This document shows positions 36,225 through 45,256 of a stretch of 64,000 bases of DNA, in pieces. Position 1 is the first letter of the stretch; every line of letters begins with the position of its first letter. The notes under the pieces were generated by a model. The model was not told the DNA's origin. It did not search any database and saw nothing but the letters and a program-made list of their open reading frames with translations. The stretch covers positions 992,001 to 1,056,000 of the forward strand of contig OZ219800.1 of the NCBI GenBank assembly GCA_964291275.2. The letters run 5' to 3'. A program made the position numbers and the translations under genes. This DNA comes from Bin80 sp964291275. Its GTDB lineage: Bacteria; Bacteroidota; Rhodothermia; Rhodothermales; Bin80.

Positions 36225-37630
36225 GGGGCTTCCGCTTTTTAAGTGGGTTTGATGTCAGAATTAGGCTGAACAAGTAAGTGCTGGAATAGATTCGGGATTG
36301 ATTTCGTTGTTATCTTAGCTGCGTTTTTGTGACGAAAATCAATCACAATCATTTACCAACGATGGAACAACGTATACAAGACATAAATCATCTTTTAGGG
36401 ATTGAATCTCCTTGGGAGATTTCGGAGATCAAGCAAGACAAGACGGCTTTTACGGCTGAGATTCATGTAATCTGTTCAAAGGGTTCGGTATTGCACTGTC
36501 CAGAGTGTGGGGAAGTTTGTCCTGGATACGACCATCGTCTTCGGAAATGGCGCCACACGGATATCTGCGAGTATCGGACGAGCGTGGTTGCGAAAGTTCC
36601 CCGTGTGGCCTGTTCGGAGCATGGGATCAAGACCGTTTCGGTCCCTTGGGCGGATGCGCGGATGCGTTTTACAATGGCTTTTGAAAGAAAGGTAATTGAC
36701 TGGTTGCAGGATACAACCAGTATTTCAACGGTGGCCACCAGGCTGGGCGTCAGTTGGACGATGATCGCCAACATCATGGCGCGTGCGGTAAAGCGCGGAC
36801 TCGCCCGTAGAGAGCCGCAACCGGTTCCCCATATATGTGTGGACGAGACCTCGTACAAAAAGGGCCATAAGTATATCACGGTGGTTTCGGATTCCCAAAC
36901 GGGCACGGTGCTGTTTGTCAAGGAAAAGCGCACCCATACGAGTCTGGATGCCTATTATGAGGACTGTTCGGCTGCGCAACTGGAAGCGATTGAGAGTGTG
37001 AGCATGGATATGTGGCCCGCCTACATCAAGTCCACGAAAAAACATGTTCCAGATGCAGAATCCAAGATTTCATTTGATCGTTTTCATGTGATGAAAAAGA
37101 TTGTAGAGGCGGTGGATAAAGTTCGTCGGCAGGAGAACCGGGAATTGCGGAAAGCGGGCATTGAGGATCTCACCGGAACCAAGTACGACTGGCTCACCAA
37201 TCGGGAGAATATGTCTGCCCGACAAAAGAAACGATTCCAGCAATTAAAGCACAGTTCGCTGAAAACGGCGCGTGCATGGGCCATCAAGGAACTGTCCCAG
37301 AAATTGTGGCACTATGTCAGTCGTACTTGGGCCCTCAAGGGCTGGAAGCGCTGGTTATCCTGGGCCATGCGTTGTCGACTTGAACCCATGAAAAAAGCTG
37401 CTAAGACGGTTAAGAATCATCTATGGGGAATCATAAATGCGATCGTTCTAAAAGTTAGTAATGGCCCAGCTGAAAGCATAAATAGCCGCATCAAAACCGT
37501 CAAAGTTCGTGCGCGTGGATTCCGAAACACACAGCGGTTTGCCCATGCAATTTACTTCTATCTCGGAGGACTGGATCTGTACCCCGAAGGCCTCCAAAAA
37601 CAGGCGCCCCACTCATAAAAGTGAAGAGCC
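36225..37630 (+). mobile_element. ISL3-family insertion sequence 1
   Basis: 1406 bp. The ends are 23-bp imperfect inverted repeats (left GGGGCTTCCGCTTTTTAAGT, right GGCTCTTCACTTTTATGAGT; 17 of 23 match). The 8-bp duplication TCAATTAT lies at 36217-36224 and 37631-37638, as expected for ISL3. It splits the start of the GH53 gene. Confidence 0.95.
36362..37618 (+). CDS. ISL3-family transposase
   Basis: 418 residues from the ATG at 36362 (MEQRIQDINHLLGIESPWEI), chosen because it aligns exactly with the start of the second ISL3 transposase in the window. A GTG further upstream is possible. The N-terminal zinc finger has CPECGEVC and later conserved Cys/His. The DDE domain has ICVDETSYKKGHKYITVV, SVSMDMWPAYI and, near the end, NGPAESINSRIKTVKVRARG with the catalytic Glu. 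All motifs are intact, so the element is probably active. It acts on the GGGGCTTCCGC-type ends. Confidence 0.93.
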   Translation: MEQRIQDINHLLGIESPWEISEIKQDKTAFTAEIHVICSKGSVLHCPECGEVCPGYDHRLRKWRHTDICEYRTSVVAKVPRVACSEHGIKTVSVPWADARMRFTMAFERKVIDWLQDTTSISTVATRLGVSWTMIANIMARAVKRGLARREPQPVPHICVDETSYKKGHKYITVVSDSQTGTVLFVKEKRTHTSLDAYYEDCSAAQLEAIESVSMDMWPAYIKSTKKHVPDAESKISFDRFHVMKKIVEAVDKVRRQENRELRKAGIEDLTGTKYDWLTNRENMSARQKKRFQQLKHSSLKTARAWAIKELSQKLWHYVSRTWALKGWKRWLSWAMRCRLEPMKKAAKTVKNHLWGIINAIVLKVSNGPAESINSRIKTVKVRARGFRNTQRFAHAIYFYLGGLDLYPEGLQKQAPHS

Positions 37631-38952
37631 TCAATTATAGGACGTTTGTCTGCTTGTTGGGAATTTGTACGATAGCACAACTCTCAGAATCCCAGCCGCT
37701 TCGCTGCGCAGACATTTCTATGCTAGATGAACTAGAGAGGGGCGGTGCCGTGTACACGTCCCAGAATCTTGCGGGGGATGCCTTCCGTATTCTGCAGGCA
37801 AACGGCCTGAACAGCATTCGGTTAAGACTCTTCCATACGCCAACCGAACGACGCGACGGCCTGCCGGATGTGTTGGAACTTGCGCGTAGGGGGCACGATC
37901 TCAATTTGCAAATCATCCTCAATCTGCATTACTCGGATACATGGGCCGATCCAGGAACTCAGATAAAACCATCTGCGTGGTCCCAGCTCTCGGAGAGCGC
38001 ACTGCGTGACAGTGTCTATGCGCATACCTATCAGGCTATCCAGGCCCTGAAAGAACAAGGCACACCACCGATAATCGTCCAGACCGGTAACGAAATCACA
38101 ACCGGTATGCTATGGAATACCGGACGCGTTGGTGGATCATTCGATGTTCCTGCGCAATGGGATAAACTAGCCGGGCTACTTAGCTCGGCAGCAAAAGCCG
38201 TACGGGATGCCAGCTCTGCCATGATAATGCTGCACATTGACCGGGGAGGTGACCTCGGAGGGGCCCACTGGTTTTTCGGTAATCTCGCGCCCTATGCACT
38301 TGATTACGACCTGATTGGTCTCTCATACTATCCGTTCTGGCATGGCCCGCTTGACCAGTTCTCCGAGGTTGTTCGAGAATTGGAAGGCCGTTACGGCAAA
38401 CCTGTTATGCTTATCGAAACTGCGTACCCGTGGACGCTTGCCTGGAAGGATAACACAAATAACCTTGTTGGGCTGCCCGAGCATGTGTTACCTGACTATC
38501 CTGCAACGCCAGATGGGCAAGCTGCCTTCATCAGGAAACTATGGGAACATGTATCTTCGGGTATTTGCTACTGGGCGCCTGAATACATTGCTGCTCCAAG
38601 CTTCGGCTCTCCCTGGGAAAACCTCGCATTATTCAATTTCGAGGGTGAAGTGCTTCCAGGCGCAAGCGCCCTGGGAGCACATGGTCCCACATCATCCAAC
38701 GCTCCCCCAGCCCCTTCTCCATTGACTCTCTTTCCCAATCCTGCACGAATTGGCAAGAGTTCGGTGAATATTCACTTGGTCAACCCAACATGCGGAGTTA
38801 TTGAAGTCTATAACCAGTTGGGGCAACGCGTACGGACACAAACAACCTTATGCCAAAGAGAGGTTACTCTTTCCGTATCCGGGCTTCCCACCGGAACCTA
38901 TTGGGTCCGTATTCCTGGATTGCAAACCATGCCCTTATTCCTCGTGCCATAA
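37621..38952 (+). CDS. GH53 arabinogalactan endo-beta-1,4-galactanase, 5' end rewritten by ISL3
   Basis: 443 residues. The GH53 catalytic domain shows DISMLDELERGG, LNSIRLRLFHTP, LQIILNLHYSDTWADP, QTGNEITTGMLW (acid/base Glu) and VMLIETAYPWT (nucleophile Glu). It cleaves beta-1,4-galactan side chains of pectin-like glycans. The last about 75 residues are a T9SS-type sorting domain (LTLFPNPARIG, YNQLGQRV, LPTGTYWVRI). The native start was ATG at 36210 (M-Q-F-N-Y); ISL3 landed after codon 5. The inverted repeat now offers GTG-AAG-AGC-CTC in frame, which restores a signal peptide, but the native promoter is 1.4 kb away. Confidence 0.9.
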   Translation: MKSLNYRTFVCLLGICTIAQLSESQPLRCADISMLDELERGGAVYTSQNLAGDAFRILQANGLNSIRLRLFHTPTERRDGLPDVLELARRGHDLNLQIILNLHYSDTWADPGTQIKPSAWSQLSESALRDSVYAHTYQAIQALKEQGTPPIIVQTGNEITTGMLWNTGRVGGSFDVPAQWDKLAGLLSSAAKAVRDASSAMIMLHIDRGGDLGGAHWFFGNLAPYALDYDLIGLSYYPFWHGPLDQFSEVVRELEGRYGKPVMLIETAYPWTLAWKDNTNNLVGLPEHVLPDYPATPDGQAAFIRKLWEHVSSGICYWAPEYIAAPSFGSPWENLALFNFEGEVLPGASALGAHGPTSSNAPPAPSPLTLFPNPARIGKSSVNIHLVNPTCGVIEVYNQLGQRVRTQTTLCQREVTLSVSGLPTGTYWVRIPGLQTMPLFLVP

Positions 38953-38965
38953 TCCCCCCTTGGGC

Positions 38966-39870
38966 TTATTTTGAACGAGGGGCTTCCGGTAATGCGGGAT
39001 GCCTATGGATAGACTGACCTCGCAGCCCACGGGGTTTGGTACGCCGAACACTGAGTTGAACTTCATACGTGTAGCGCTGAAATGCGAGATTGATGTAGTG
39101 GGCAACAGAATTTCCAGAGCGAAGTGATTGGGCTTGCATGTCAGCTTCCGACAAATGAAAGCGATCGTGGATCAGACGGGCCTTTGGGAATAACTCCTGG
39201 ACCGTGGTAATGTAGGCCTTCCACATATCCGTCGTAATCGTCGTGACCGCTCCCTTTTTCGCGGCCAGAAGACGATTTAACAGCATTTTTGTGCTGACTT
39301 TGTCCCGCCCTTCCCCGATATCAAGGACCACGCCACGCGCCGAATCACTGACAATAGTTGCGTTGGAATGCCCCCGCTGAAAGGCCTTCTCATCTATGCT
39401 CACATGCGCAATCGCGTCCAGTGACCTCCGCTTCATCCCACGCGCTACACTGCGGTGCAGAATCCGATTGACCGTGTCAAACTTGCTGCGAAGTAGCTCC
39501 GCCGTCTTCGTCTGGTTCTTGGTCGCCTGCAACAAATTAATCGTCCACCGCTCAAACGCATCCGTATACAGATTCGAAGCACTCGCCCAGGGCGTCTTTA
39601 TCGTTCGCACCCCCACCGATGACTTGATCCGCGGAACCCGACAATGGACAAAACACTTGAATTCGTAGCAATCCAAGTGACGCCAAGTCGCTCTTTTCGA
39701 TGATCGTAGAGCGTCCCGGGCTCTCCCGTCTCGGGGCAAACCAATGCACCCCCCAAATGCGAAATGTAGATGTCTACCTGCTCCTTCTGCTCATCCGGTA
39801 GCACCTGGTCAATCTTCCAGTCCTCCCCCAGTCTCAAGGTGAGTCGCGTCAAATCCAGATAAGATTCCAT
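38966..39870 (-). pseudogene. ISL3-like transposase pseudogene
   Basis: The first frame (MESYLDLTRLTLRLGEDWKI to GTLYDHRKERLG) continues in a second frame (TWRHLDCYEFKCFVHCRVPR), so one frameshift lies near 39700. Later motifs are HVSIDEKAFQRGHSNATIVSD, ITTDMWKAYI and LIHDRFHLSEADMQ. The long C-terminal domain with the catalytic Glu is replaced by a short tail after LRSGNSVAHYINLAFQRYT. It belongs to another ISL3 subgroup than the two intact elements. No target duplication was found, so this is an old remnant. Confidence 0.85.
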
Positions 39871-40273
39871 TGAAGTACGCTATATTTTGGTGGAACCCAA
39901 ATTTAATTATTCCACAAAAATTGCGGTAGGACCTGTAGAGTTCAATTGGTTTTTTTTGGCCAGCGACTTGAATTTCGCCAGAAGATAACCGCAGAATGAA
40001 AGTTTTGAACTCTTCTCTACCCCAATCATCAGTTTTGATATCTTGTGTCAACCCCTATGTGCATATTCCTACCATGTGGGCCACTGATTCCGAGCGATGC
40101 GGACCAATAAACCGAAAATTAGCCCGAAATATTCTCCAGGATTGGAGAGAAATGGCGAACTTGTGTGAAGCGCAATCGGGCAATTGTGGCGACGATCAGG
40201 CAATTGCATGGCAAATTGGAGAACGCCCTGAGGCAGCTGGGTATCGGGCGGTCCGATTAAGACGGGTAAGAAT
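39871..40273. other. Intergenic region
   Basis: About 400 bases between the ISL3 pseudogene and the acyltransferase. No gene, RNA or repeat stands out. Confidence 0.4.
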
Positions 40274-41620
40274 ATGATTGGTCTGCTGCTCCAATACCTG
40301 GTTTTTCGCCTTGTGCGACTCTTCTATAAAGGAATTGAAGTACACGGTACACTTCCCAAGGATGGCCCTGTCATCTTTGTGCTCAATCATCCGAACAAGG
40401 TGCTGGATCCAGTTCTGCTTATGGCAGTGTGCGGGCGGCCTATTACCTTTCTTGCCAAAAGTACAATTTTCGCACACCCTGTTCAACGATGGGCTGCTTG
40501 CCGGTTCGGTGCATTGCCGATTTGCCGTTCCAAGGACATCGGCAAGCCCGGCGGGGCCTTGGATTCGGAGGATATGTCCGCACGTAACGAGGCGACCTTT
40601 GCCCGATGTCGTGAGCTTTTACGCCAAGGACGGCCCATGGCATTATTTCCTGAGGGCGTTTCACATGATGCGCCGCAGTTGTTACCCTTGCGCAGTGGTG
40701 CGGCACGCATTGCTCTTACGACTGCCGAAGCTGCAGACTGGAAGAGTGGAGTGGTCGTACTGCCAGTTGGGATCTGGTATGAGCGCATGACTCGCTTCCG
40801 CACGCGTGCCGCGCTATCGATAGGTGAAGCGCACGGGGTCGATGCCTACCAAAAGCAGTATGCGGAGGATGCGCGGCAGGCGGTACGGGTTCTGACAGTC
40901 GCAATCGAGCGCGGTCTGGACAAGAATGTCTTGCAGGCGGAGTCTGCACGCCTGCTAAGAGTCGTGCCAATTCTGGCCGCGTGGACCGCTCCCAAAGAAC
41001 GGGCAAAGAATCTGGCTTGGCAGCTTGATTGGTCCTCACGGCTGCTGTCGGCGTACAGCAGCTTGAGCATGCGCGATCCTGAGCGGGTGGAAGAGATAAA
41101 GAAGCTTGCAAATCAGTACAGCTCCCTATTGCAGGCAGCTGGAGTTTTAGACCCCTGGAAACTCGAATTAACTCTCATTACGTGGCAGCGCATGGTGCGC
41201 CGCGCTGTATGGCTCTCTGTCCTACTTTTGCCTGCGATAATAGGGACGGTGTTGAGCTGGCCGCCCTACCGGCTCTCGGGCATTGTAACACGCCGCGCAC
41301 TGCCACACGACCGGACTCAGGTCGGCACCGTGAAGCTCCTCAGCGGGGCAGTCTTGATGGTCATTTGGTGGTTAATTGCGGCGATCGTCGTGGCAATCGG
41401 GATCGGCTTAGCGTGGGGGGTGGGGCTGCTGCTTGCCGCACCAGCCTGTGCTTACGCAGTACTGAGCTGGAGTGAGATCTATCGGTCCACGCGTCAGATA
41501 ATCACGTACTCCCGACTGCGGAAGCGCCATGCACCTCTGGTGACTCATCTGGCGGAATGCAAGCGCGAACTGGCCATGTCCGTGCGTGACGCGTTGGCGA
41601 TTGCAGAGGCCGAAAGCTAA
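40274..41620 (+). CDS. Membrane glycerol-phosphate/lysophospholipid acyltransferase (PlsC-like, GPT2 type)
   Basis: 448 residues. The acyltransferase domain occupies about 1-215: FVLNHPNKVLDPVLL is motif I in the H-x5-D form seen in yeast SCT1/GPT2-like enzymes rather than the H-x4-D of E. coli PlsC; LPICRSKDIGKPGG is motif II; MALFPEGVSHDAPQLLPLRSGAAR is motif III; and VVVLPVGIWYE is motif IV. After a helical middle, two membrane hairpins (about 315-345 and 355-400) anchor the C-terminus. It should transfer an acyl chain to glycerol-3-phosphate, DHAP or a lysolipid. It stands alone; a dead dehydrogenase follows. Confidence 0.87.
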   Translation: MIGLLLQYLVFRLVRLFYKGIEVHGTLPKDGPVIFVLNHPNKVLDPVLLMAVCGRPITFLAKSTIFAHPVQRWAACRFGALPICRSKDIGKPGGALDSEDMSARNEATFARCRELLRQGRPMALFPEGVSHDAPQLLPLRSGAARIALTTAEAADWKSGVVVLPVGIWYERMTRFRTRAALSIGEAHGVDAYQKQYAEDARQAVRVLTVAIERGLDKNVLQAESARLLRVVPILAAWTAPKERAKNLAWQLDWSSRLLSAYSSLSMRDPERVEEIKKLANQYSSLLQAAGVLDPWKLELTLITWQRMVRRAVWLSVLLLPAIIGTVLSWPPYRLSGIVTRRALPHDRTQVGTVKLLSGAVLMVIWWLIAAIVVAIGIGLAWGVGLLLAAPACAYAVLSWSEIYRSTRQIITYSRLRKRHAPLVTHLAECKRELAMSVRDALAIAEAES

Positions 41621-41621
41621 A

Positions 41622-42122
41622 TCCATATGGACACGCACCGCGGTGCTAAGTGCGGTAAAGGGCCCCATTACGGTGGAGCGTCTTACGTTACAGCCGCCCC
41701 GAACCGGTGAATTGCTTGTCAACATTGAGGCATCCGGCGTGTGAAAGAACGACTGGCAGGAGTGTACTGAGACAACGTCGCATGCACTGCCGGTAGCGCT
41801 GGGACATGAAAGCGCGGGCATCGGAGTCGAGACCGGTTCCGGCGATTGCCAGTTGCATCCCGGCGACCGGGTGGTGCTCAACTGGATACCCGCATGCGGT
41901 AAATGCTTCTATTGCCAACTGAACCAGCCGGGACTGTGGCAGAACGCGGAAGTGACTGTATGAGCGGGCGTGATGCAAGACGGCACGCCCCGTCTTACAG
42001 TGTCGGATGGTCCCGTGAACCGGTACTGTACTCTGGGTTGCTTCTCCGAGTACGTGGCTGTTGCCGCTTCCGCTTGCGTGCCGGCAGGTGCACAGATGCC
42101 TATGCCATTCGGGGCACTGATT
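41622..42122 (+). pseudogene. Zinc-dependent alcohol dehydrogenase pseudogene
   Basis: The N-terminal half of a class III-type MDR dehydrogenase is readable: TAVLSAVKGPITVERLTLQP, GELLVNIEASGV, LPVALGHESAGI, HPGDRVVLNWIPACGKCFYC, and RLTVSDGPVNRYCTLGCFSE. The start codon is gone. TGA at 41742-41744 replaces the catalytic-zinc cysteine codon. A second TGA is at 41961-41963. Homology ends near 42120, before the NAD-binding domain. The gene is clearly dead. Confidence 0.88.
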
Positions 42123-42291
42123 GGACAACGAATTTTTTCGCGAGCCCTTAGACGGGGCAGTTGTACAATAAAGTATTTAGTACCCCAAAAAACCTTGGGG
42201 TTAAGACGCATAATGAAGGCAGTGCGTATGACGCGGCAGAGAATTACGGTACAGCAGAGAATTGAAATACCAACTCAGCATTAATAAGAAA

Positions 42292-42547
42292 GGGATTTAT
42301 AAAGCAAGGTGAATCATGGGAAGCCTTTTACCACGTTGTGTAGAATGAATCGCGAGACTTGAGAAAATTCAAGTGCATGGTTTGTATCCATGCGGATAAT
42401 GCAGACCAAACATGTCTGCAAATAGATCGAGGCCTCCGGGATTGGGGCATCTGCGCGGCGAGGGGCGTTCACGTTAGTGACCCCTATGACCCGTGAAATT
42501 GAAATCAAGGTTGCACCCATGTGGTTGCACCTTGCTTTATAATTCCC
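42292..42547 (+). mobile_element. Miniature TnpB-derived element (MITE-like)
   Basis: 256 bp with inverted-repeat ends GGGATTTATAAAGCAAGGTG and GGGAATTATAAAGCAAGGTG (one mismatch in 20). A perfect 8-bp duplication ATAAGAAA lies at 42284-42291 and 42548-42555. Inside, about 42340-42505 is homologous to the 3' part of tnpB (second zinc-ribbon knuckle and GGCCTCCGGGATTGGGG) including the downstream hairpin. It sits inside an older transposase remnant. Confidence 0.88.
42462..42484 (+). ncRNA. Conserved hairpin homologous to 32261-32283
   Basis: GGGG, CGT, TCAC, GTTA, GTGA, CCCC. It has the same length and loop as the hairpin in the full tnpB element, with two pairs exchanged (G-C to A-T, G-C to C-G). 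The following CCCGTGAAAT is also conserved. Confidence 0.55.
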
Positions 42548-43021
42548 ATAAGAAACCCCGCCCCAAGGAAGCCGAGGTTATCCCTCCTAAGCGTGTACGC
42601 TCAAGAGAGCGTCCTATGGTGAAACGGGTTTCGGGCGGCCCAAGGATGAGTTTGGCAGACAAAACATACATGTGTCGGTACCTGAAAGTGACCTGTCATC
42701 TGTTGTTCGGAGTTTTGCAATCACCCTGGATCAGCTGATGCGTGGCTGCTCTGAATCTGGCCTCTCGGTGCCGTTTCGCAGGTTTTGTGCTTTCTGTTGG
42801 GCAGGTGTTTTGGGATAGGTATGCACATAACCCTACGAATTTTGGACAAAATCCACGACGGAACACCCTATTCGAGACGATCAGGTATATTTGAAGGAAA
42901 CAACGGCAACTTCGCGCCGTTGGTCCGGCGACATCTAGGATTATTAACCGAAATCATGCGAACAAATCACTTGACTTCAACCTCTGAAAATAGTACTTCA
43001 ACAGGCTCATCATTCAAACCA

Positions 43022-43789
43022 ATGCGCTACCTGATTTTGTTTTTCGCTTTCCTAAGCCCCCTTACCCTTCTTGCACAGGATGAAGGGACGGTTGAGTACT
43101 CCATGACGACCGAAATGAAAATGGATGTCGAGACAGTCATGGCTAATCTGCCCGAAGGTATGCAGGTAGATTCGGCAATGGTCGCACAGATGGCGCAACA
43201 ATTTGAGAGTATGCAGAATCAGCAAGCCACCATGACAATGCTGTTGCACTACAGTGGTGCACAAGCCCTCATGGAATTGGTGTTGCCTGATCTACCGAGG
43301 TCACCCCCAAACATCAGCCCCTTTGGAAGTTTCGACAACGATATGGGGATGGTCATTTTTTCAAACTTCGAAGAGCAGACGACAATAACCAAATTCCCTA
43401 GTCTTGGTGAGAGCGTGCCCTATGTGGTGTCAGATGAATTGCCGATGTTTGACTGGATGCTTGTTGATGTCGATAGCACTATTCTTGATCACGCGGTAAA
43501 GAAGGCTGAGTTTATTTCGGACACTTTAGAGGTTGTGGCGTGGTATGCACCCGGTATTGCATCTACTGCCGGACCCTACCAGTTTGGCAACCTTCCGGGT
43601 CTCCCACTATTAATAGAATCCGAGGGGGAGATGCAAGGTACTTCTATGAAGATGAACTTTGCTGCCAATAGCCTAAAACAGGGCCTTGAGGAGCCGATCG
43701 CCCCGCCGGTGGGCATCTCGGTAACACAGGAAGAGTACACGAAAATTATGATGGAAAAAGTTGGCGGGGGTGTACAGTTTGTGCCGTAG
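43022..43789 (+). CDS. GLPGLI-family exported protein
   Basis: 255 residues from the ATG at 43022 (MRYLILFFAFLSPLTLLAQ, a clean signal peptide). The frame is open further upstream but that part is low-complexity leader without a signal. The mature protein starts DEGTVEYSMTTEMKMD and carries the family signature as YQFGNLPGLPLLIES near residue 200. Met and Gln are abundant at about 30-75. GLPGLI proteins are periplasmic and often lie next to TonB-dependent receptors; their function is unknown. A second member and such a receptor follow downstream on the same strand. Confidence 0.85.
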   Translation: MRYLILFFAFLSPLTLLAQDEGTVEYSMTTEMKMDVETVMANLPEGMQVDSAMVAQMAQQFESMQNQQATMTMLLHYSGAQALMELVLPDLPRSPPNISPFGSFDNDMGMVIFSNFEEQTTITKFPSLGESVPYVVSDELPMFDWMLVDVDSTILDHAVKKAEFISDTLEVVAWYAPGIASTAGPYQFGNLPGLPLLIESEGEMQGTSMKMNFAANSLKQGLEEPIAPPVGISVTQEEYTKIMMEKVGGGVQFVP

Positions 43790-44442
43790 ATCCAGGGGTT
43801 TTTGAGATTGATGTGAGCCAGCGCCCAACATATTCTCGTTATGATGGATGGGATTTAGACCAATTTTTCGAGAGGGAATTCCACTAAATCCTGCCACTGC
43901 TCCTCGCCCGAGCCGATGGGCGTAATCTGTATGGTACAGTAATTGTGGTGATTCCGATACGATTCATGATCACTTACATTTGATCCGGTACCTCAATCAA
44001 ACAACTGGCAAGGTGCACGGGGGAGAGGCAAGGACTCACAGGGAACCGAAATATAGCCGATCTGGCTCTTGAACACCAGCAGAATCAAGGCAAGCGCCTA
44101 CTTCTGACTCTGGTTTGCTAGTATAAACGATGCCGGATGAACCGTGTGACGGAGATCGCACACATGTTGAACGATACACCCAAGGAATCTGTAATGCGCT
44201 TGCCTTGAACGATCCAACTCATAGCATGCAATGGCAATATACAGGAAATCACAACCGTTGAAGGGTTGCTGAGCTTTGGAAATTTCCCGGATTCTAGATC
44301 GTGGGATTTCTTCTTCTGTAATGACTTGCAACCTATAAGCGACCACGTCCGTAGCAATTCACTGTGGCGGTTTTTCGTAAATGCCTTCTTCTGTACGAAT
44401 ATGACTTGCCTCACGTATTCGAAATCAACCTGCCATTTATCA
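43790..44442. other. Intergenic region between the two GLPGLI genes
   Basis: About 650 bases. Short frames exist on both strands, but none has a recognisable family or credible start. It may hold old transposon debris. Confidence 0.4.
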
Positions 44443-45255
44443 ATGATTCGTCCTTCTCCCAAACTCTCATCGCTCCTATTCTTGGTTGCGATGACATTTA
44501 CAGTACTCCCCACACAACATGCGGCAGCGCAGTCAGGTACAGTAACATATACCCATACGATTAGCCTGGATATTGAGCTGCCTCCCGAGATGGACCAGTT
44601 CATGGAACAGTTCAAGGACATGATGCCAAGCTCGATTACTAACTCCTATGTGATGGATTTCAACGAAACCCTGAGCAGTATGCGTCTCCTTGAGGAAGAG
44701 GAGGAAAGTGCAAAAAACCCTGGGGTTAAGACACAAAGTGCAGACAGGGCTCTAAATATGATATTCTCCTTCTCCCCCGGTTCTTCAGGTTCGGGCGGTT
44801 CAGGCCCCCAGTTGATCGCCTCCGTAGGAAATCTGGACGAAGGAACCCGCACAAACCATTACAAATTTCTTACTCGTGACTTTTTGGTTACCGGGGAACT
44901 GCCTGAATTGGCCTGGAAATTGACAGGAGAAGAAGGGATGCTCCTTGATCGACAGGTCATGAAAGCAACTGCTACAATGGATACCGTATCGGTGGAAGCG
45001 TGGTTCGCGCCAGAGATCCCCGCTCCCTTTGGTCCAGATAACTATGGGGGATTGCCCGGCCTGATTCTTATGCTGTCCATTGATGATGGAAGTAAACTCT
45101 ATGAAGCCACTTCCATTACACTTGATACCGAAGTAGAAATTACAGTCCCCGATAAAGGCCGGCCTGTGACTCAGGAAGAGTTTGAAAAACTCGTGCTGGA
45201 ACGGATGGAAGAACGAGTATCTGGAATTAATCAAATTATTATCCGTGGAAACTAG
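44443..45255 (+). CDS. GLPGLI-family exported protein
   Basis: 270 residues from the ATG at 44443 (MIRPSPKLSSLLFLVAMTFT, signal peptide to about residue 33). The mature region starts SGTVTYTHTISLDIELPPEM. It contains an acidic/serine-glycine insert (LLEEEEESAKNP, SFSPGSSGSGGSG) and the signature NYGGLPGLILMLSIDDG. The C-terminal RPVTQEEFEKLVLERMEERV matches a conserved end also seen in its paralogue (SVTQEEYTKIMMEK). Its stop (TAG 45253-45255) is one base from the next start, so it is coupled to the receptor gene. Confidence 0.87.
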   Translation: MIRPSPKLSSLLFLVAMTFTVLPTQHAAAQSGTVTYTHTISLDIELPPEMDQFMEQFKDMMPSSITNSYVMDFNETLSSMRLLEEEEESAKNPGVKTQSADRALNMIFSFSPGSSGSGGSGPQLIASVGNLDEGTRTNHYKFLTRDFLVTGELPELAWKLTGEEGMLLDRQVMKATATMDTVSVEAWFAPEIPAPFGPDNYGGLPGLILMLSIDDGSKLYEATSITLDTEVEITVPDKGRPVTQEEFEKLVLERMEERVSGINQIIIRGN

Positions 45256-45256
45256 T

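Larger units (their letters stand above)
42213..42741 (+). pseudogene. Decayed C-terminus of the IS5/IS1182-type transposase
   Basis: AGTGCGTATGACGCG at 42221 aligns with the second catalytic-Asp region of the 8682 transposase. After the mini-element (42292-42547), IPPKRVRSRERPMVKRV and YLKVTCHLLFGV match IPPERARYKERSTVERV and HSKVMCHLMFGI, and TLDQLMR matches the C-terminus in another frame. The remnant is continuous once the insertion is removed. Confidence 0.78.

Noticed and set aside
38962..39898. Complete third ISL3 element with duplications
   Set aside because: Candidate ends (GGGCTTATTTTG and GGGTTCCACC) match poorly and no 8-bp repeat flanks them.
44098..44346. 82-residue minus-strand frame containing FLYIAIACYELDRSRQAHYR
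   Set aside because: Protein-like in places but no recognised family and no clear start; could be transposon debris.
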